Shown here one piece after another: positions 12,880-24,389 of a stretch of DNA of 64,000 bases. Where the stretch lies: assembly GCA_020284085.1 (NCBI GenBank), contig JACEVL010000062.1, forward strand, positions 3,853,110 through 3,917,109. The letters run 5' to 3'. The notes beneath the pieces are model-generated. The model saw nothing but the letters and a program-made list of their open reading frames with translations. It made no database searches and had not been told where the DNA came from. The stretch's first letter is position 1, and each line of letters opens with the position of its first letter. A program made the position numbers and the translations under genes. The DNA comes from Aporrectodea caliginosa (Eukaryota > Annelida > Clitellata > Crassiclitellata > Lumbricidae).

Positions 12880-13490
12880 AGATCTGTCACCTCCTCTACC
12901 TTTACTGCCATTGTTCACGCTTTTATTAGCTGCCGCATTGACTAATGTAACTCCCTTATGTTGGCTTCCCCAAGGTACGCCTATCTGCTCTTCAATCGGT
13001 CCTGAACGCCGCAGCTAGGCTTGCTGCCCGCCTTCCTCGCTTCTCACACATCTCGAGCTGTATGTTTAATAACTACATTGACTCTCCATTACCTCTCGAA
13101 TTCGAATCAACCAAGAACCAAGATGTGGCATGCTCCTAAGTAGGCCTACCTATGTGATGTTATGCATGAGCCCTCCTCCGCCGTTTCCCTCCAGTCCCTT
13201 CGTTCTACTGATCGCCTTGATCTCTTTGTCCCTCAAGCAAGGAAGGACCTCTATGGCCAACATCGTGCTTTCGCAATTGTGGGTCCTGCTTCATGGAATG
13301 ACCTTCCCCCTTCTATCCGTGCCAAGATAATATCTGATATTGACCGGGACCTCTTCTATTCCTGTTCACTTTCCAGGCGCTCTCTTTAGCTTTCCTATTC
13401 CATCGGGTTTCCCACGCTGAGAGCGACTCTGAATAGCATACACGGAAAGGGGCGATTTACAAGTTTTCAAATGCAATACAATACAAATAG
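12880..13490 (+). pseudogene. LINE ORF2 C-terminus and 3-prime tail (L2/CR1-like)
   Basis: The first part (about 12900-13060) reads HAFISCRID with frame breaks, then LASPRYAYLL and AARLAARLPRFSHI, which is the post-RT helical region of L2/CR1 LINEs. The last part (13162-13389) is open and holds FAIVGPASWNDLPPSIRAK, the conserved terminal WN-LP block, ending in a normal stop. A tail with GGAAAGGGGCGATTTACAAG and (AATAC)n follows to 13490. RT is absent, so this is a 5-prime-truncated dead copy. Confidence 0.75.
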
Positions 13491-14228
13491 TCTATTTTAT
13501 ACTATTATTGTTTGTCGCAATTGGTCGCTGCATCTGGTGGCCATATTCGTCTCTAGGTTATAGAGCATCCAAAATTACTTTTCTTAGCATTAGTTCTGTT
13601 CCCAGAAATGTTTTTACTATTCACATAGCAACACTTTGAGTGGAGTCTCTTGATCTCCTTCTTATCGGAATACGGTATAAATCGCCCTTTCATTTATGGA
13701 CATTGTTTCTATTATTTCTTTCATTTATGGACATTATTTATGTCACATTGCTAGTAAACAATGCCCTCTGTTGCCCGATGCTACACAAATTGTTTTGTAA
13801 AGCTGATTGAATGGATCGTTGTAAATTCTGCATATCCCCTTCTGTGTATCCTTCTTTCACTCTTGATGACTTTGTGCAGTGTACAGAGAAATCTATAATT
13901 GAAGTTTCTTTAGCTGATCTCTCACTACACGCTGCATCTTGTATAGGCACACAGCGTCCGTTCACATATAGACCGGTCTGGATTGAATAAACACGACATA
14001 GGGACGTTAGCTGAATATCAATAGACCCACGACGTCATGCATCGCATCCCTATTCAGACATTGACCGACCGGTGAGAGATGGAACAGTGCAACGCGAAAC
14101 CCACCGTTCGATCCTCTTGCAAGGTTTGCGCCGCTCTGTGGGCAGGAATTAACGAGCCCACTTGTCGATCTGTTTACCTCCACGGAAGAAAATTTAATAA
14201 GAGATGTGACTACGTCCGCTTCTACCCC

Positions 14229-14263
<35 letters not shown>

Positions 14264-15954
14264 AGGTTCGGAAATCCATGTTGCGTCATAGGCGCAATCG
14301 CGTGCCTCTTGGCGTAGCCGACGCATAGTCTTTGTTGATCTTGCTGCCGGTTCTCGACGTCTTCCGGCGTCCGTCTGTTGTTTCATGGCTGCCGTTCGTA
14401 ACTGATATGGTTCGGAGAGTCATCGCGACTCTTCCTTCTCTTGTATACTTTGTGAAATCGTTCAGGGGTTGGTCCTCTGGGATTCCTTCTCCTTTGGTCA
14501 ACAAATGCTCCCGTTGAACTGTACTAAACCGACGATAGAACGATGTTGTGCTGGTCGGTCAATGCATGCGTACGCAGGATCGGATCTGGCTGCAGTTAGG
14601 CTAGGTCTATAATTCCTTCAGCGGACAAATTTATTGATGACAATATTTTCATCCATTGCCCACAGAAACCTTTCGTTTTGTTCCTTTCTGAAGCCTCCTA
14701 GTCTACTTCTGTCATTTAGATCGCATTGTATGGCTATAATAAAATAGATCGAGTGGCGGCATATTATATGAAAATAAGCATAAAACAAATAGGCCTATAT
14801 TTTATTACACTGTGGTCTTTATATATAATTTTATAGCTGATGTGTTGATTACAAATACAGAGCAACAGAAGTCATAAATATTTCATAAAAGCTACCGCAA
14901 CTCTATAATTGACCTATTACTGGACCTGGCCTCTGTTGATTTCTACTTAGCTTTAAACGAGTCTGTGACAGCATTCATGAATTTATACGAGACAACCTGT
15001 AGGCCTATCACATTCCCCACCCAGCAGACCTAATTGAGACGCTAGACTTGCAATTATCTCAGAGTTGCCCAAAAATTATATCGATTAACTATGTGAATAT
15101 AACTCAGTATTACTCAGGCCTATCATTCAGGCCTACGTAATATGTTTAACAGATATGAGATATCACCTCCAAACGAAACGGTCCTTCTCGGGCGGGTGTT
15201 TCAACGTTGACTTCCAATAATTAGGTTGAGTCTACTCTACGCCGATAATTATAACTATGCTTTAATTTTTTTTATTGTAAATCAACGGGTTTCTGTATTA
15301 AATTTTCATTTGGCTTACGTGTTTTTCAGTAATCGCGTCCTTCTGTATAATTATTGCATGAACAAATTGTCCTAGTTTATATAGACCTCCTATAAGTGTA
15401 TGATTATGAAGGAAGAAAACACGGAATTGTAGGCAATAGTAGGCTATGTTGATTATTTCATATACAGGCCTAATCAAGAGAAAGATTAAATGTAGACTTG
15501 AGAAATTGGAATGCTGTAACATAACAATTAGGCCTATTATATGCCTAATAGGCTAAGATGTCGCGCAAACTCTTTATGTAGGGTACGAACGCATATACAT
15601 AGGCCTACAGTTCACTTGGACTAATTATGTGTATAAGCAAGACGATAGATTGTCATGGAAACTCGACTGGACAGATTGCTTATTCTCAAAAAGACAGCCT
15701 GTCCTTTGACAGTAGGCTATCTGTCCAGTAGGCCTAATTGAGTAAAAAGTATAGGGCCTACCAACAGTATACTGTGGACTGTTTGGGGTTTGTCTTATTG
15801 TCTTCTCCATCGGAGATCTTGATTAGTTCTCTACGAATTCTGGTTGATATAAATTGTTGCAAATCGAATCTTCTTCCACTCCTAATTCCGGACAAAATGC
15901 GGAGGTCTTCCTCCTCGACACCGCCCTCTATCGCTCGACCCATTCAGTGGAGAT

Positions 15955-15960
<6 letters not shown>
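13491..15960. other. Non-coding stretch
   Basis: Holds an (AT)n run at 14229-14262. The 15.0-15.7 kb part is the first dense cluster of the word AGGCCTA. Open frames near 13738-13965 and 14007-14517 show no recognisable domain. Confidence 0.5.

Positions 15961-16036
<76 letters not shown>
15961..16036. repeat. (AG)n microsatellite
   Basis: 38 uninterrupted AG dinucleotides. Confidence 0.97.
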
Positions 16037-16038
<2 letters not shown>

Positions 16039-18490
16039 AGTAGTCCCGATGTCTCCTTCTCCTCATCAGTTCATCCATCTAATGACTTCGTCAGAGTCCG
16101 CTTCTGTCACTCAACTTTCCACTCGATTGAATTAGCCGTCCGCTAAACAACCACAGACGTCAAACTGATTGAATTTGCTGCAATCAAACAAAAACAAGAC
16201 ACCCTATTGACAGCTTATCAACCGTAAATAAGTTCACGAGTGACCCAGCGTAGTTTCATAATTATTTTTTCTTCAAAAAATAATAGTTCTGGAATATGCG
16301 TAACCTATTGATGATGCCTTAGGCCTAAATGTTCTTTTAAACTACTTGAAAATATTCTGTTGAGATGTTTAGAAATACCAAAAATGATTTGTGGTGTTGA
16401 CTCGGTTTCCTTCAGTATTAATAAATTTCAGCCAGCACGTATCAACGCTTGTATCACTACTCACCTCCACGGCTTCTTTTTAAAAGCATGCTTCATTTTA
16501 ACACAAGACGTGTTCTGTTACCCGCACGATTCTTTTTTTACTATAATTGTTAAGGTTAATGATGCCTATAGGCTATAACCCTATGCCAAAGATGGGGCAT
16601 TTTGCTCCGATAATCATGCGCCTTAGACGTAATAGACGATGTAGGCTATACTGAATTCGACACTGCAGTGTCTGAAGCTTATACTCAGTCCAAAGTGATC
16701 ATTTCTTCCTATCAGCATTCTGACGTTATACAAATAGGCTATCTAATCTCATTTACAGCTATAGCGTTAGAGCTGCGCTTAGGAACAACGATAGACCGGT
16801 CTTTGATTTCCCTTGATTTAATATAAATGTAAATGTAGGCCTGCACAGCAATCCTGCATGCGGTCTATATCCTCAGCCCCCGCATTTTTCTGTGAATTTA
16901 TTAGATGACCACCGCTGTTCGTTTGACTATTACAGCAGTTTTATATAGCGCCCCTTCAAGACAGTCTTCTCAGGAATTGGTACCACGCCATTTGAGGTCC
17001 CTGTGTATAGACCGTGCTCGTCCGAGAATAAAATCTCTGAAATAGCCCACGATTGGTATGCGAACCGGTCGAATCCTCACGCCCAATTTATTTATTTATT
17101 GAGCTTCTGAAAACTGGCAATGAACAAGAGATACATAGAAAGGCAGAGTTGCATAGAATTTATTGAATACTTAACCATGCACCAGTAGACACATATAACA
17201 GTAGCCCTATAACGAAATGTAGGTAAATGTTTGTAGGCCTTTAACTCTTTAGAGCTTGGATATAAAAAGAATATAAGATTTGATGTATGTTCTCGTGTGT
17301 TACGTTAATTCAGGGACAGATTAGTACTTTCGGAGACCATACTTAAGGTCGGTGTTAGGCATCTTATAAATTCTTAACTGCCACTGTGTTTGTTAAATTG
17401 AAATTGGGGAGAATGGTGACCGCCGTCCACCGTAGCTCATAACCCAGTGCCCAACGGACCCATTAAACACCCACCCATAAAAATGGCACTCGCGCTCAGG
17501 AAGCACCGACATCGCAGAGTCGTCTATCTGTCCCCTAGGTTTCTACTTGCTTCAACGACTCTGATCTGCCTTAAACCTATTACGGTCGGGCCATGGTTGC
17601 TGTGCATAAAATCTTTGATGTGGGGACAAGACACTGATTCTTCTTCATGCAGCACATGTGGCGCAGTGCAGACTTGTAAGCGTATATATTAGATCATTTG
17701 CATAGCGCCTTTAGATAGCTAGCAAAGGCACATTGTTGATGTCTATCCGCAATGACGTTTCATTGGCGGACTATTGGCTCTCAATTTCGCTGCTGATGAT
17801 ATTTGCAAATGACTGGACACGGACTGCACACGATATAGAAGAAGAAGCAGCTAAGCTATCCTGATGCAGTGTGTGACAATGCTTAGCTGAGTCGATATCA
17901 CAGATATTTGCAATACTATTTCGATCAATTGCAAAGAGTGACGCATCCATATTGAGAGAGTGAAGATGAAAGGAAGAAGCTGGGCCTCTAATTAGTGAAA
18001 CAGAACTTCAGAGAGGCTAAGGACAGTCCTGACCTACACATGTCGAAGGTCTGGGGTGAGACTGACTACTGCTCGGCATGACTCCACCTCAGGCTGTCCA
18101 CTTTCTCGCGATATCTTAATTGACCTATAATTATGCTGAAACGAATGCATTTAGAGTAACTTTCTCAATTTTTTATGTATCGGACCCAGCCACGTATTAT
18201 ACTTCAATATCTTCTGCTCTAGGAAACTGCTTCAAAGAAATGTACTCAGGCTCAGCTTCCCTGATCAGATGAACATAGTCTATACCGCATAGAGCGTATA
18301 CTCTCAGTGTATAGGGAAGATTTCCACGCTTGTTTAGCAGCGATGACTGGTCGATGATTTCTTCTGAAACGACACATAAATCAGAAAAACTATTATGAAC
18401 GGAAGTTATCTGTTTTCGCGGATGACGACGAAGAATCGCTTTCTGCTTTTTAACCCCGATTCATCACGAAAGTCAAGTGCAGGAACCTCA
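16037..18490. other. Non-coding stretch with two retroposon-tail traces
   Basis: Minus-strand tails with the GGCGCTAT word occur at about 16990-16935 (CTTGAAGGGGCGCTATATAA) and about 17725-17690 (CTAAAGGCGCTATGCAAATG). There is a 10-bp-stem hairpin at 16261-16284. No gene could be supported. Confidence 0.5.
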
Positions 18491-18496
18491 ACAGCC

Positions 18497-18497
<1 letters not shown>

Positions 18498-18537
<40 letters not shown>

Positions 18538-18562
18538 TGACCCACCGAACGACAGAGATGCC

Positions 18563-18630
<68 letters not shown>

Positions 18631-18815
18631 CACACACACACGCACGCGCACGCACACACACACAAACACACACACAAACACACCTACATCTACCTACAAA
18701 CACCTACTTACTACTGCACACACCCCTTCACACACAAACCTACACACACAAACACTTACACACAAACACATATACACATGCCTACACGCCTACACGCACA
18801 AACAAACACTGACAT
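18498..18815. repeat. (AGC)n and (CA)n microsatellites
   Basis: About 14 AGC units at 18498-18538, then CA units from 18566, fading through CACG and CAAA variants to about 18815. Open frames through it (poly-A/Q, HTHT, VCVC) are artefacts. A coding CAG tract cannot be excluded, but nothing around it looks coding. Confidence 0.9.
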
Positions 18816-18966
18816 AATATAATAATGACACCTATAGTAGAAAGAAAGAGAGACGTTGTAAACCCCGCAAAAATCACCAAACACATTGAACATCGAGTAT
18901 GTTAATTTTACTGCACCCTAATACCAGGTATCTCAAAAGTTTGGATTGTCTTCGCCGAGTTCCCTT

Positions 18967-19200
18967 CTATACACCTCTTCCCATCATCCTCTGCAGCGTA
19001 GAGTAGAATCCTTTGTATGTAGATGGATGGTGATGCTTGAGATGATTGCGTAGATTAGTCGCGTTTTTACCAGCTGTGAGCCGGCCACATAACTTCCCCT
19101 CATTAACATCAACAACTCTGATGATACATGAACTTTTATTTGTGACTGATTCACAGAGGCCTACTTGAAATGACTCCAGACAGCATTCGCACAATTGCGG
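18967..19200 (-). pseudogene. BED-type zinc-finger fragment
   Basis: The minus-strand frame reads a VNEGKLCGRLTAGKNATNLR segment followed by NHLKHHHPSTY. ATNLRNHLKHHHP is the C-terminal half of a BED zinc finger (H-x3-5-H pair present), the DNA-binding domain at the start of many hAT transposases. A cysteine pair (CECC) is nearer the frame start but not in canonical CxxC spacing. Only about 75 codons remain and no transposase core follows, so it is most likely a broken transposon piece. A host BED gene exon is the alternative. Confidence 0.6.
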
Positions 19201-19394
19201 TTGCTCGAGATCTTTAGAGAAATTTTTACTACAAGATTACTACTACTACTAAATTTTCAAATTTGCGCTAGTCAACCTGAGTCGCAATCGCTATAGGAAC
19301 CTTAACAAATTAGCTAAATTTTATTTTTTTAAACTCCACTACAACTGGGTTAATTCACAAACTCAGAAACCAGGGTGAACATAGGCTATTAGCT

Positions 19395-19620
19395 ATAGGC
19401 TATAATCAACCCTGGTACAAATCAGTGCATGGACGAGAGTGTTGACCGCGTGAGGAGAAAGTGAGTGACGGATGGTGTGAATTTGGCGTAGATGATAAAG
19501 GCATGTTCGAGAGATGCGAATGACATGGTCTGATAATGAAAGAACTGGACCAAGGGGACCTATATTGTGCTGTATGCATGTCCCACATGGGAACATGGGT
19601 ACGATGGATGGACGTATTCA
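19395..19620 (-). pseudogene. LINE ORF2 fragment, post-RT region
   Basis: The minus strand encodes NIGPLGPVLSLSDHVIRISR, then TCLYHLRQIHTIR and HALICTRVDYS. This matches the pattern LGV-LD-LSFSDHI-..-HAFI-SRIDYC of CR1/L2-like ORF2 between the RT thumb and the C-terminal block. It is about 65 codons in one main frame, with a short overlapping frame. Dead fragment. Confidence 0.6.
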
Positions 19621-19739
19621 GCTGTTCAACGAGACTGAGACTACACTGCATGTGTACATGAATACATTGAATAGTGTGCGTGTGTGTTTGTGTGTGTGTG
19701 TGCGCGCGCGCATGCGTGTGTGTGGTGTGTGTTTACGCT

Positions 19740-19795
19740 TAGAGCCTTAGACTATCAAGGTCCTTAATAAATGTTTGAATACAATACAATATTCA
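19740..19795 (+). repeat. Retroposon 3-prime tail with (AATAC)n
   Basis: CTTAATAAATGTTTGAATAC, with an AATAAA signal, runs into ATACA repeats, like the tails at 13470 and 59400. The body of the element is not recognised. Confidence 0.45.
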
Positions 19796-20692
19796 GTTTC
19801 ATACTGTATTCCATAAACCTACTGTCAATGAGTTCCGTATCAGCTGAACAAATGGCCGACTTTTTCTATTTATATTTAGCTGCAGTGCTCGACTTAATCA
19901 AACGTTTTAGTACTGTTGTTGCTGTTGCTCTGAGACTACTACTGCGCATTCCGGTTGCTCTATTGTTTAATAATTAAAAGCAGAGTTCGTTTTCATTGTC
20001 GATCACATATCACACATATTTCCACGGAGACCAGTTGGTCGAAACTTCGGCTGAAAATCCACGAAAACAAAACATACGATTGTCTAAATATTTCAGCCTT
20101 TACAAACAGGCGATATGTTCCTTTAATTTATAGTCAAAAGTCGTTGAAAGACATTAAAAATATTGACGCAATTTAAAATCTATTTAAAAGCCTAATCCAA
20201 GGAGAATTGTTCATATTAGTTTTGGCAGTCCATATCCCTGTTAAAAGGATACGTAAGTCAACATACATGCTAAAATCCAGAAAAAATTGTCTGAAATGAA
20301 AACAGAAGCAGTCATTGACAGACACGAAGAACAATCAACAGAGAGGAGAAAAGTGAGAAACAGAAACACAGTTACACAAAAGAACAAACAGACATGGGCA
20401 AAGACAAGTAGGTTACAGGAGCAACCAACAAACTGCAAAGTTAAGAGAGTTTTCAGCAGTTGTAGGCTATACCTGTGTGAACAGACAACGCTTAGTTACA
20501 GCTGTTTTTGGATGTGTTCGCATTGAAGTAGTAGTATGCAACACGTCTGACCTTATGTATGTATGCATTCACAGTATGTATATATTAATGTATGTATGCA
20601 TGATTGTATGTATATACGTATTTATACACTATAACGCCTTTAAGTATACCTCTCATAAGCGCTACGCGGTTGCTGGTCATGTTTGTATGTAT

Positions 20693-20749
20693 ATATGTAT
20701 GTATGTATAATTGTATATACTATGTATGTATGTATGTATGTATGTATGG
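20693..20749. repeat. (TATG)n, left half of an interrupted microsatellite
   Basis: TATG units run directly into LINE sequence at about 20746 and resume at 22320 after the LINE tail, so the LINE appears to have entered a TATG array. Confidence 0.8.
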
Positions 20750-22317
20750 CACTTTTAGAGATGGAGGAAAGGGTTTCGAGGGCGATTGACAGTAATGAAT
20801 ACTCTATCGGAGTGTTCCTAGACTTAGCCAAAGCCTTCGACACCGTCAATCATAGAATTTTGCTAAAAAAACTAAGTCACTATGGAATTAGGGGGACCCA
20901 GTTAAACTGGTTTAAAAGTTATCTAGAAGGTCGAACCCAATGCGTTGTATGTAATGGCTTTATTACTGATATTGGGTATATTACGTCTGGTGTCCCTCAG
21001 GGCTCTAACCTGGGGCCACTTCTTTTCCTAATATATATACATCAATGATCTGGCATTGGTATCACTAGACCTATATTTCATATTGTTTGCGGACGATACG
21101 AACTTAGTTTACTCTAATGCATCTCCGGAGGCCCTGATGCAAATTGTTAATCAAGACTTAACTAAAATAAATAATTGGTTTAATGCAAATAAACTGACTC
21201 TTAACACTGATAAAACGAACTTTATAATCTTTAAGTCCCACAGGAAAATTAAGCCTGTAAGCTGGGAATTGCTCCTAAATGGCAGTCCTATTGAGCAAGT
21301 AGACTCCACAAAATTCTTGGGAGTAATCATAGACCAACACCTAACATGGAAGGCTCACATTGATCATATAGCCTTAAAAATAGCTAAAAACATAGGAATA
21401 CTGAAAAGGATAGCTTACGTGATTCCCGAAGACATAAAGAAATCCCTCTACTATACGTTAATATATCCCTACTTGAGTTACTGCAATTTCATCTGGGCAT
21501 CAAACTATCCGTCAAGACTGCACAAGTTGGTAATTTTACAAAATAAAGCAATTAAAATAGTTGCGGGGGCAGAGGCAAGAGCTAGCACCAATCCGATTTA
21601 TACGACATTAAAATTGTTAAATATCAATCAAATAAGAAGCTATCAAATAGCAGACCTCTTCCATCGCTTTGAAAATGGAGCTCTACCAATGTCTTTCGCA
21701 AATTACTTCTCAAAGACCTCGGATATGCATAACTATAACACTAGAGGAGCATCATGTTATAGGCCCATCAAAACTCGCACAAACCTCAGGTCGTTTAGTA
21801 TTAAATCAATGGGGCCGCAGGTCTGGAATTCAATCCCGCCTCATATACAGAAGGAGAAAAATAGGCATCACTTTAAACAACTAATGAAGGAGTACCTATT
21901 AACCACTTGAGGAATCTACGGAGGATGGTCATTGACGGGGAATGACACTAACGAACCGGGGGTGGGTTGGGGGGGGGACTCACTCAGCACGGAGCGGAAA
22001 TACGCAGCAACTCTCCCATGTCATATGATTAGATGGAGAGTACACTAGTTAAGCTAGACTAGGTTAATTAAGGAGATTAATATAAAATAATACAAAATGC
22101 TAGAAGAACCATCAAAGGACCTGTTTGCCTGACACTGTTGGGTATCCCCGTCTAGCGGGACCATTGGTCCCTTCGGGGACACCTATTGCCTCAACTGACA
22201 ATGTTCTCGTTGAATGAGCATATTATGTTAACTTTTTATGATGCTTTGTTTGTTAAACCCTGATGTTCAGTTGCTGCAGTTGATGCAATAAAGTTATTGA
22301 TATTGATATTGATATTG

Positions 22318-22320
<3 letters not shown>
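20746..22320 (+). pseudogene. 5-prime-truncated non-LTR retrotransposon (CR1/Jockey-like), nearly intact 3-prime half
   Basis: The frame begins inside the RT: MALLEMEERVSRAID, motif A FLDLAKAFDTVNH (20815-20853), motif B SGVPQGSNLGPLLFL (20986-21030), motif C FADDT (about 21086-21100), the DKTNFI thumb, the IYPYLSYCNFIWAS region and a terminal MGPQVWNSIPPHI block, stop at 21908. A small insertion in an AT-rich spot near 21033-21040 (probably 4 bases) shifts the frame; downstream the frame is open for 284 codons. The 3-prime UTR ends with AATAAA (22287-22292) and a (TTGATA)n tail. It reverse-transcribed its own RNA at a nick. 5-prime truncation and the frameshift make this copy inactive, but low decay suggests a recent insertion. 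Confidence 0.88.
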
Positions 22321-22348
<28 letters not shown>

Positions 22349-22425
22349 TGTATGTATGTATGTATGTATGTATGTATGTATGTATGTATGTATGTATGCA
22401 TGCATGTATGTATGAATGTATGTGT
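22320..22425. repeat. (TATG)n, right half
   Basis: Continues directly from the LINE (TTGATA)n tail; see the left half at 20693. Confidence 0.9.
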
Positions 22426-22783
22426 GCATATATGTATTCATCTGGCTACTTGTAAAGCCCCATTTGAGAACCTCACAAGATGGCTAAATACGACGACAAT
22501 CTCTCCCACCTCCTCCTCCTCCTATCTGCCGCAGACCCTACTTACCATTCCGTGGCAGGTGACTGGTTTGTTTGTCAAGCACTCGAGTGTTCCAATCGCT
22601 TCTGATATTCGCAGAAGCTCTGCGATAAATCATCATTCGAGCCAAACATATGCACACACACACATACACATGCAAACACAGATTCATGTACAGGTAGACA
22701 GACACATGCAATGCAACGTTTTCCAAACAGAATCAAGCAATTGAGACTTGCAAGGTCAAACACAGGACCCAACGCATCCATAT

Positions 22784-23585
22784 AGTCCAGGCTTGGAATC
22801 TCAAAATGACACTGTTAGAAGCAAATCATGTAACAATTTGCTAACCGGTGTTTCTAGACTAATTTGACCCTGCTGAAAACGAAAATCGCTGTTAGCAACC
22901 TGGATTTTGAGCGGTTGCATGGGAAAACAAGATGGCGGCCAAGATGGTGGCCAATAGCTTCAAATTGCTATAAGTGAAGTTTTGCATGTGATGGAAACAT
23001 GAATTTAGAGTCTAAATTAACATTTTCAGGGTCAAGGAATGTAATGGAACTAAAAACACACAAGTAGTTCTGCCAGAAAACCAAAATGGCGGACAAAATG
23101 GCGGTCATTATCGTCAAATGGCTATAAGTAAAGTTTCATATGTGATGAAAACCTGATTTTAGATCCTAAATTAACATTGTCGGGGTCAAGGAATGCGATG
23201 GAACTAAAAACACATATGTAGTAGTGTCAGAAAACAAAAATGGCGGACAAAATGGCGGCCATTATCTTCAAACATAGGCTATTAGTGAAGCATTGTATGT
23301 GATGGAAACATAATTTTAGAGTCTAAATTAACATTTTTGGGGTTAAGGAATACGATGGAACTAAAGACACATATGTAGCCCTTCAAGGAAAGCAAAATGG
23401 CGGACAAAATGGCGGCCATTATCTTCAAATTGCTATAAGTGAGGTATTGTATATGATGGGAACCTGATTTTAGAGTCTAAATTTACATTATCGGGGGCAA
23501 GGAATACGATGGAACTAAAGACACATATGTAGCCCTTCCAGAAAACCAAAATGGCGGACAAAATGGCGGACAAAATGGCGGCCAG
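22784..23585 (+). repeat. Left inverted arm of the foldback element
   Basis: Outer unique zone to about 22930, then about four monomers with ATGGCGG pairs near 23084, 23240, 23394 and 23548. AAGATGGCGGC at about 22930 matches the known YY1 binding consensus exactly; the others are near-matches. Confidence 0.85.
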
Positions 23586-24389
23586 TTTGATTTTAGAGTG
23601 TGAAGTTACATTTTGATGACAGAATTTTGCTTCTCTTGTAATGTTTTTATTAGTGAGGATAGAGAGAGCAATTCGTTTGTCTAATTATTAATCTGCATAA
23701 TTTATTTCAACCATAATAATTATTAAATCAGCAGATACGATCGTTCGAATTATCGCAAGTCTCTCACCATCGGCATTGCGGAGATGCCCTTTTGCCAAAA
23801 GAAATTGAGGGTGAATTCCGTGACGGCGATTTCGTTGTTTAGAACAGCTATAGAAGGTTTAATCAGGTTGATGCAGACCATGCAAAAGAATGGCTAGTTG
23901 GCACCTGTAACCTTTTAGGAGGCTGGTGGAATAACTGGCTTAGCAAATGACAATAATATACTTCATCAATGGGCACTGTCATTCCATTTGTGTTCTCATA
24001 TCCAGGGAACCCATGGATTTGTTTAACGTACCGCATCCTGATGAAACTTACAAAGCAATGACTCTCTCGACAGAAATGGGACGAAAATGATGAAGAATCA
24101 CTGCTTTGTCTGTTCAACAAAACGATAGCATTGCATAAAAAACACTATTTCGGAATGCAGTAACAAAAGACGTTGCAATATCACCAATGCTTGATTCACT
24201 TCTTAATGCAAAGAAACATGAACATGATAAAGTTAAAAAAAATTTAATGATAGACTTTGTGGCAATGACACTGGAACTGTGCATGTGAAATTCAATGATC
24301 CCTTGAAGAAGTGCAATGCTCCTACATTTCACGACTTGTACAATAAGTGTTCTTCAACCACGAAAAGTGGTTAAGATAAAATTGTTAAG
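23586..24389. other. Inner left part of the foldback element
   Basis: AT-rich. Short broken reading frames on the plus strand may be the decayed beginning of the ORF that becomes recognisable at about 24400, but I could not recognise a domain in this part. Confidence 0.4.

Noticed and set aside
18395..18817. Polyglutamine/polyalanine gene with CAG tract
   Set aside because: The frame runs from (AGC)n straight into (CA)n, with no splice signal or conserved flank seen.
22776..22784. Target-site duplication for the foldback element
   Set aside because: Flanks ATCCATAT and AATACAGA do not match well at 8 or 9 bp; boundaries may be off by a few bases, so no claim is made.
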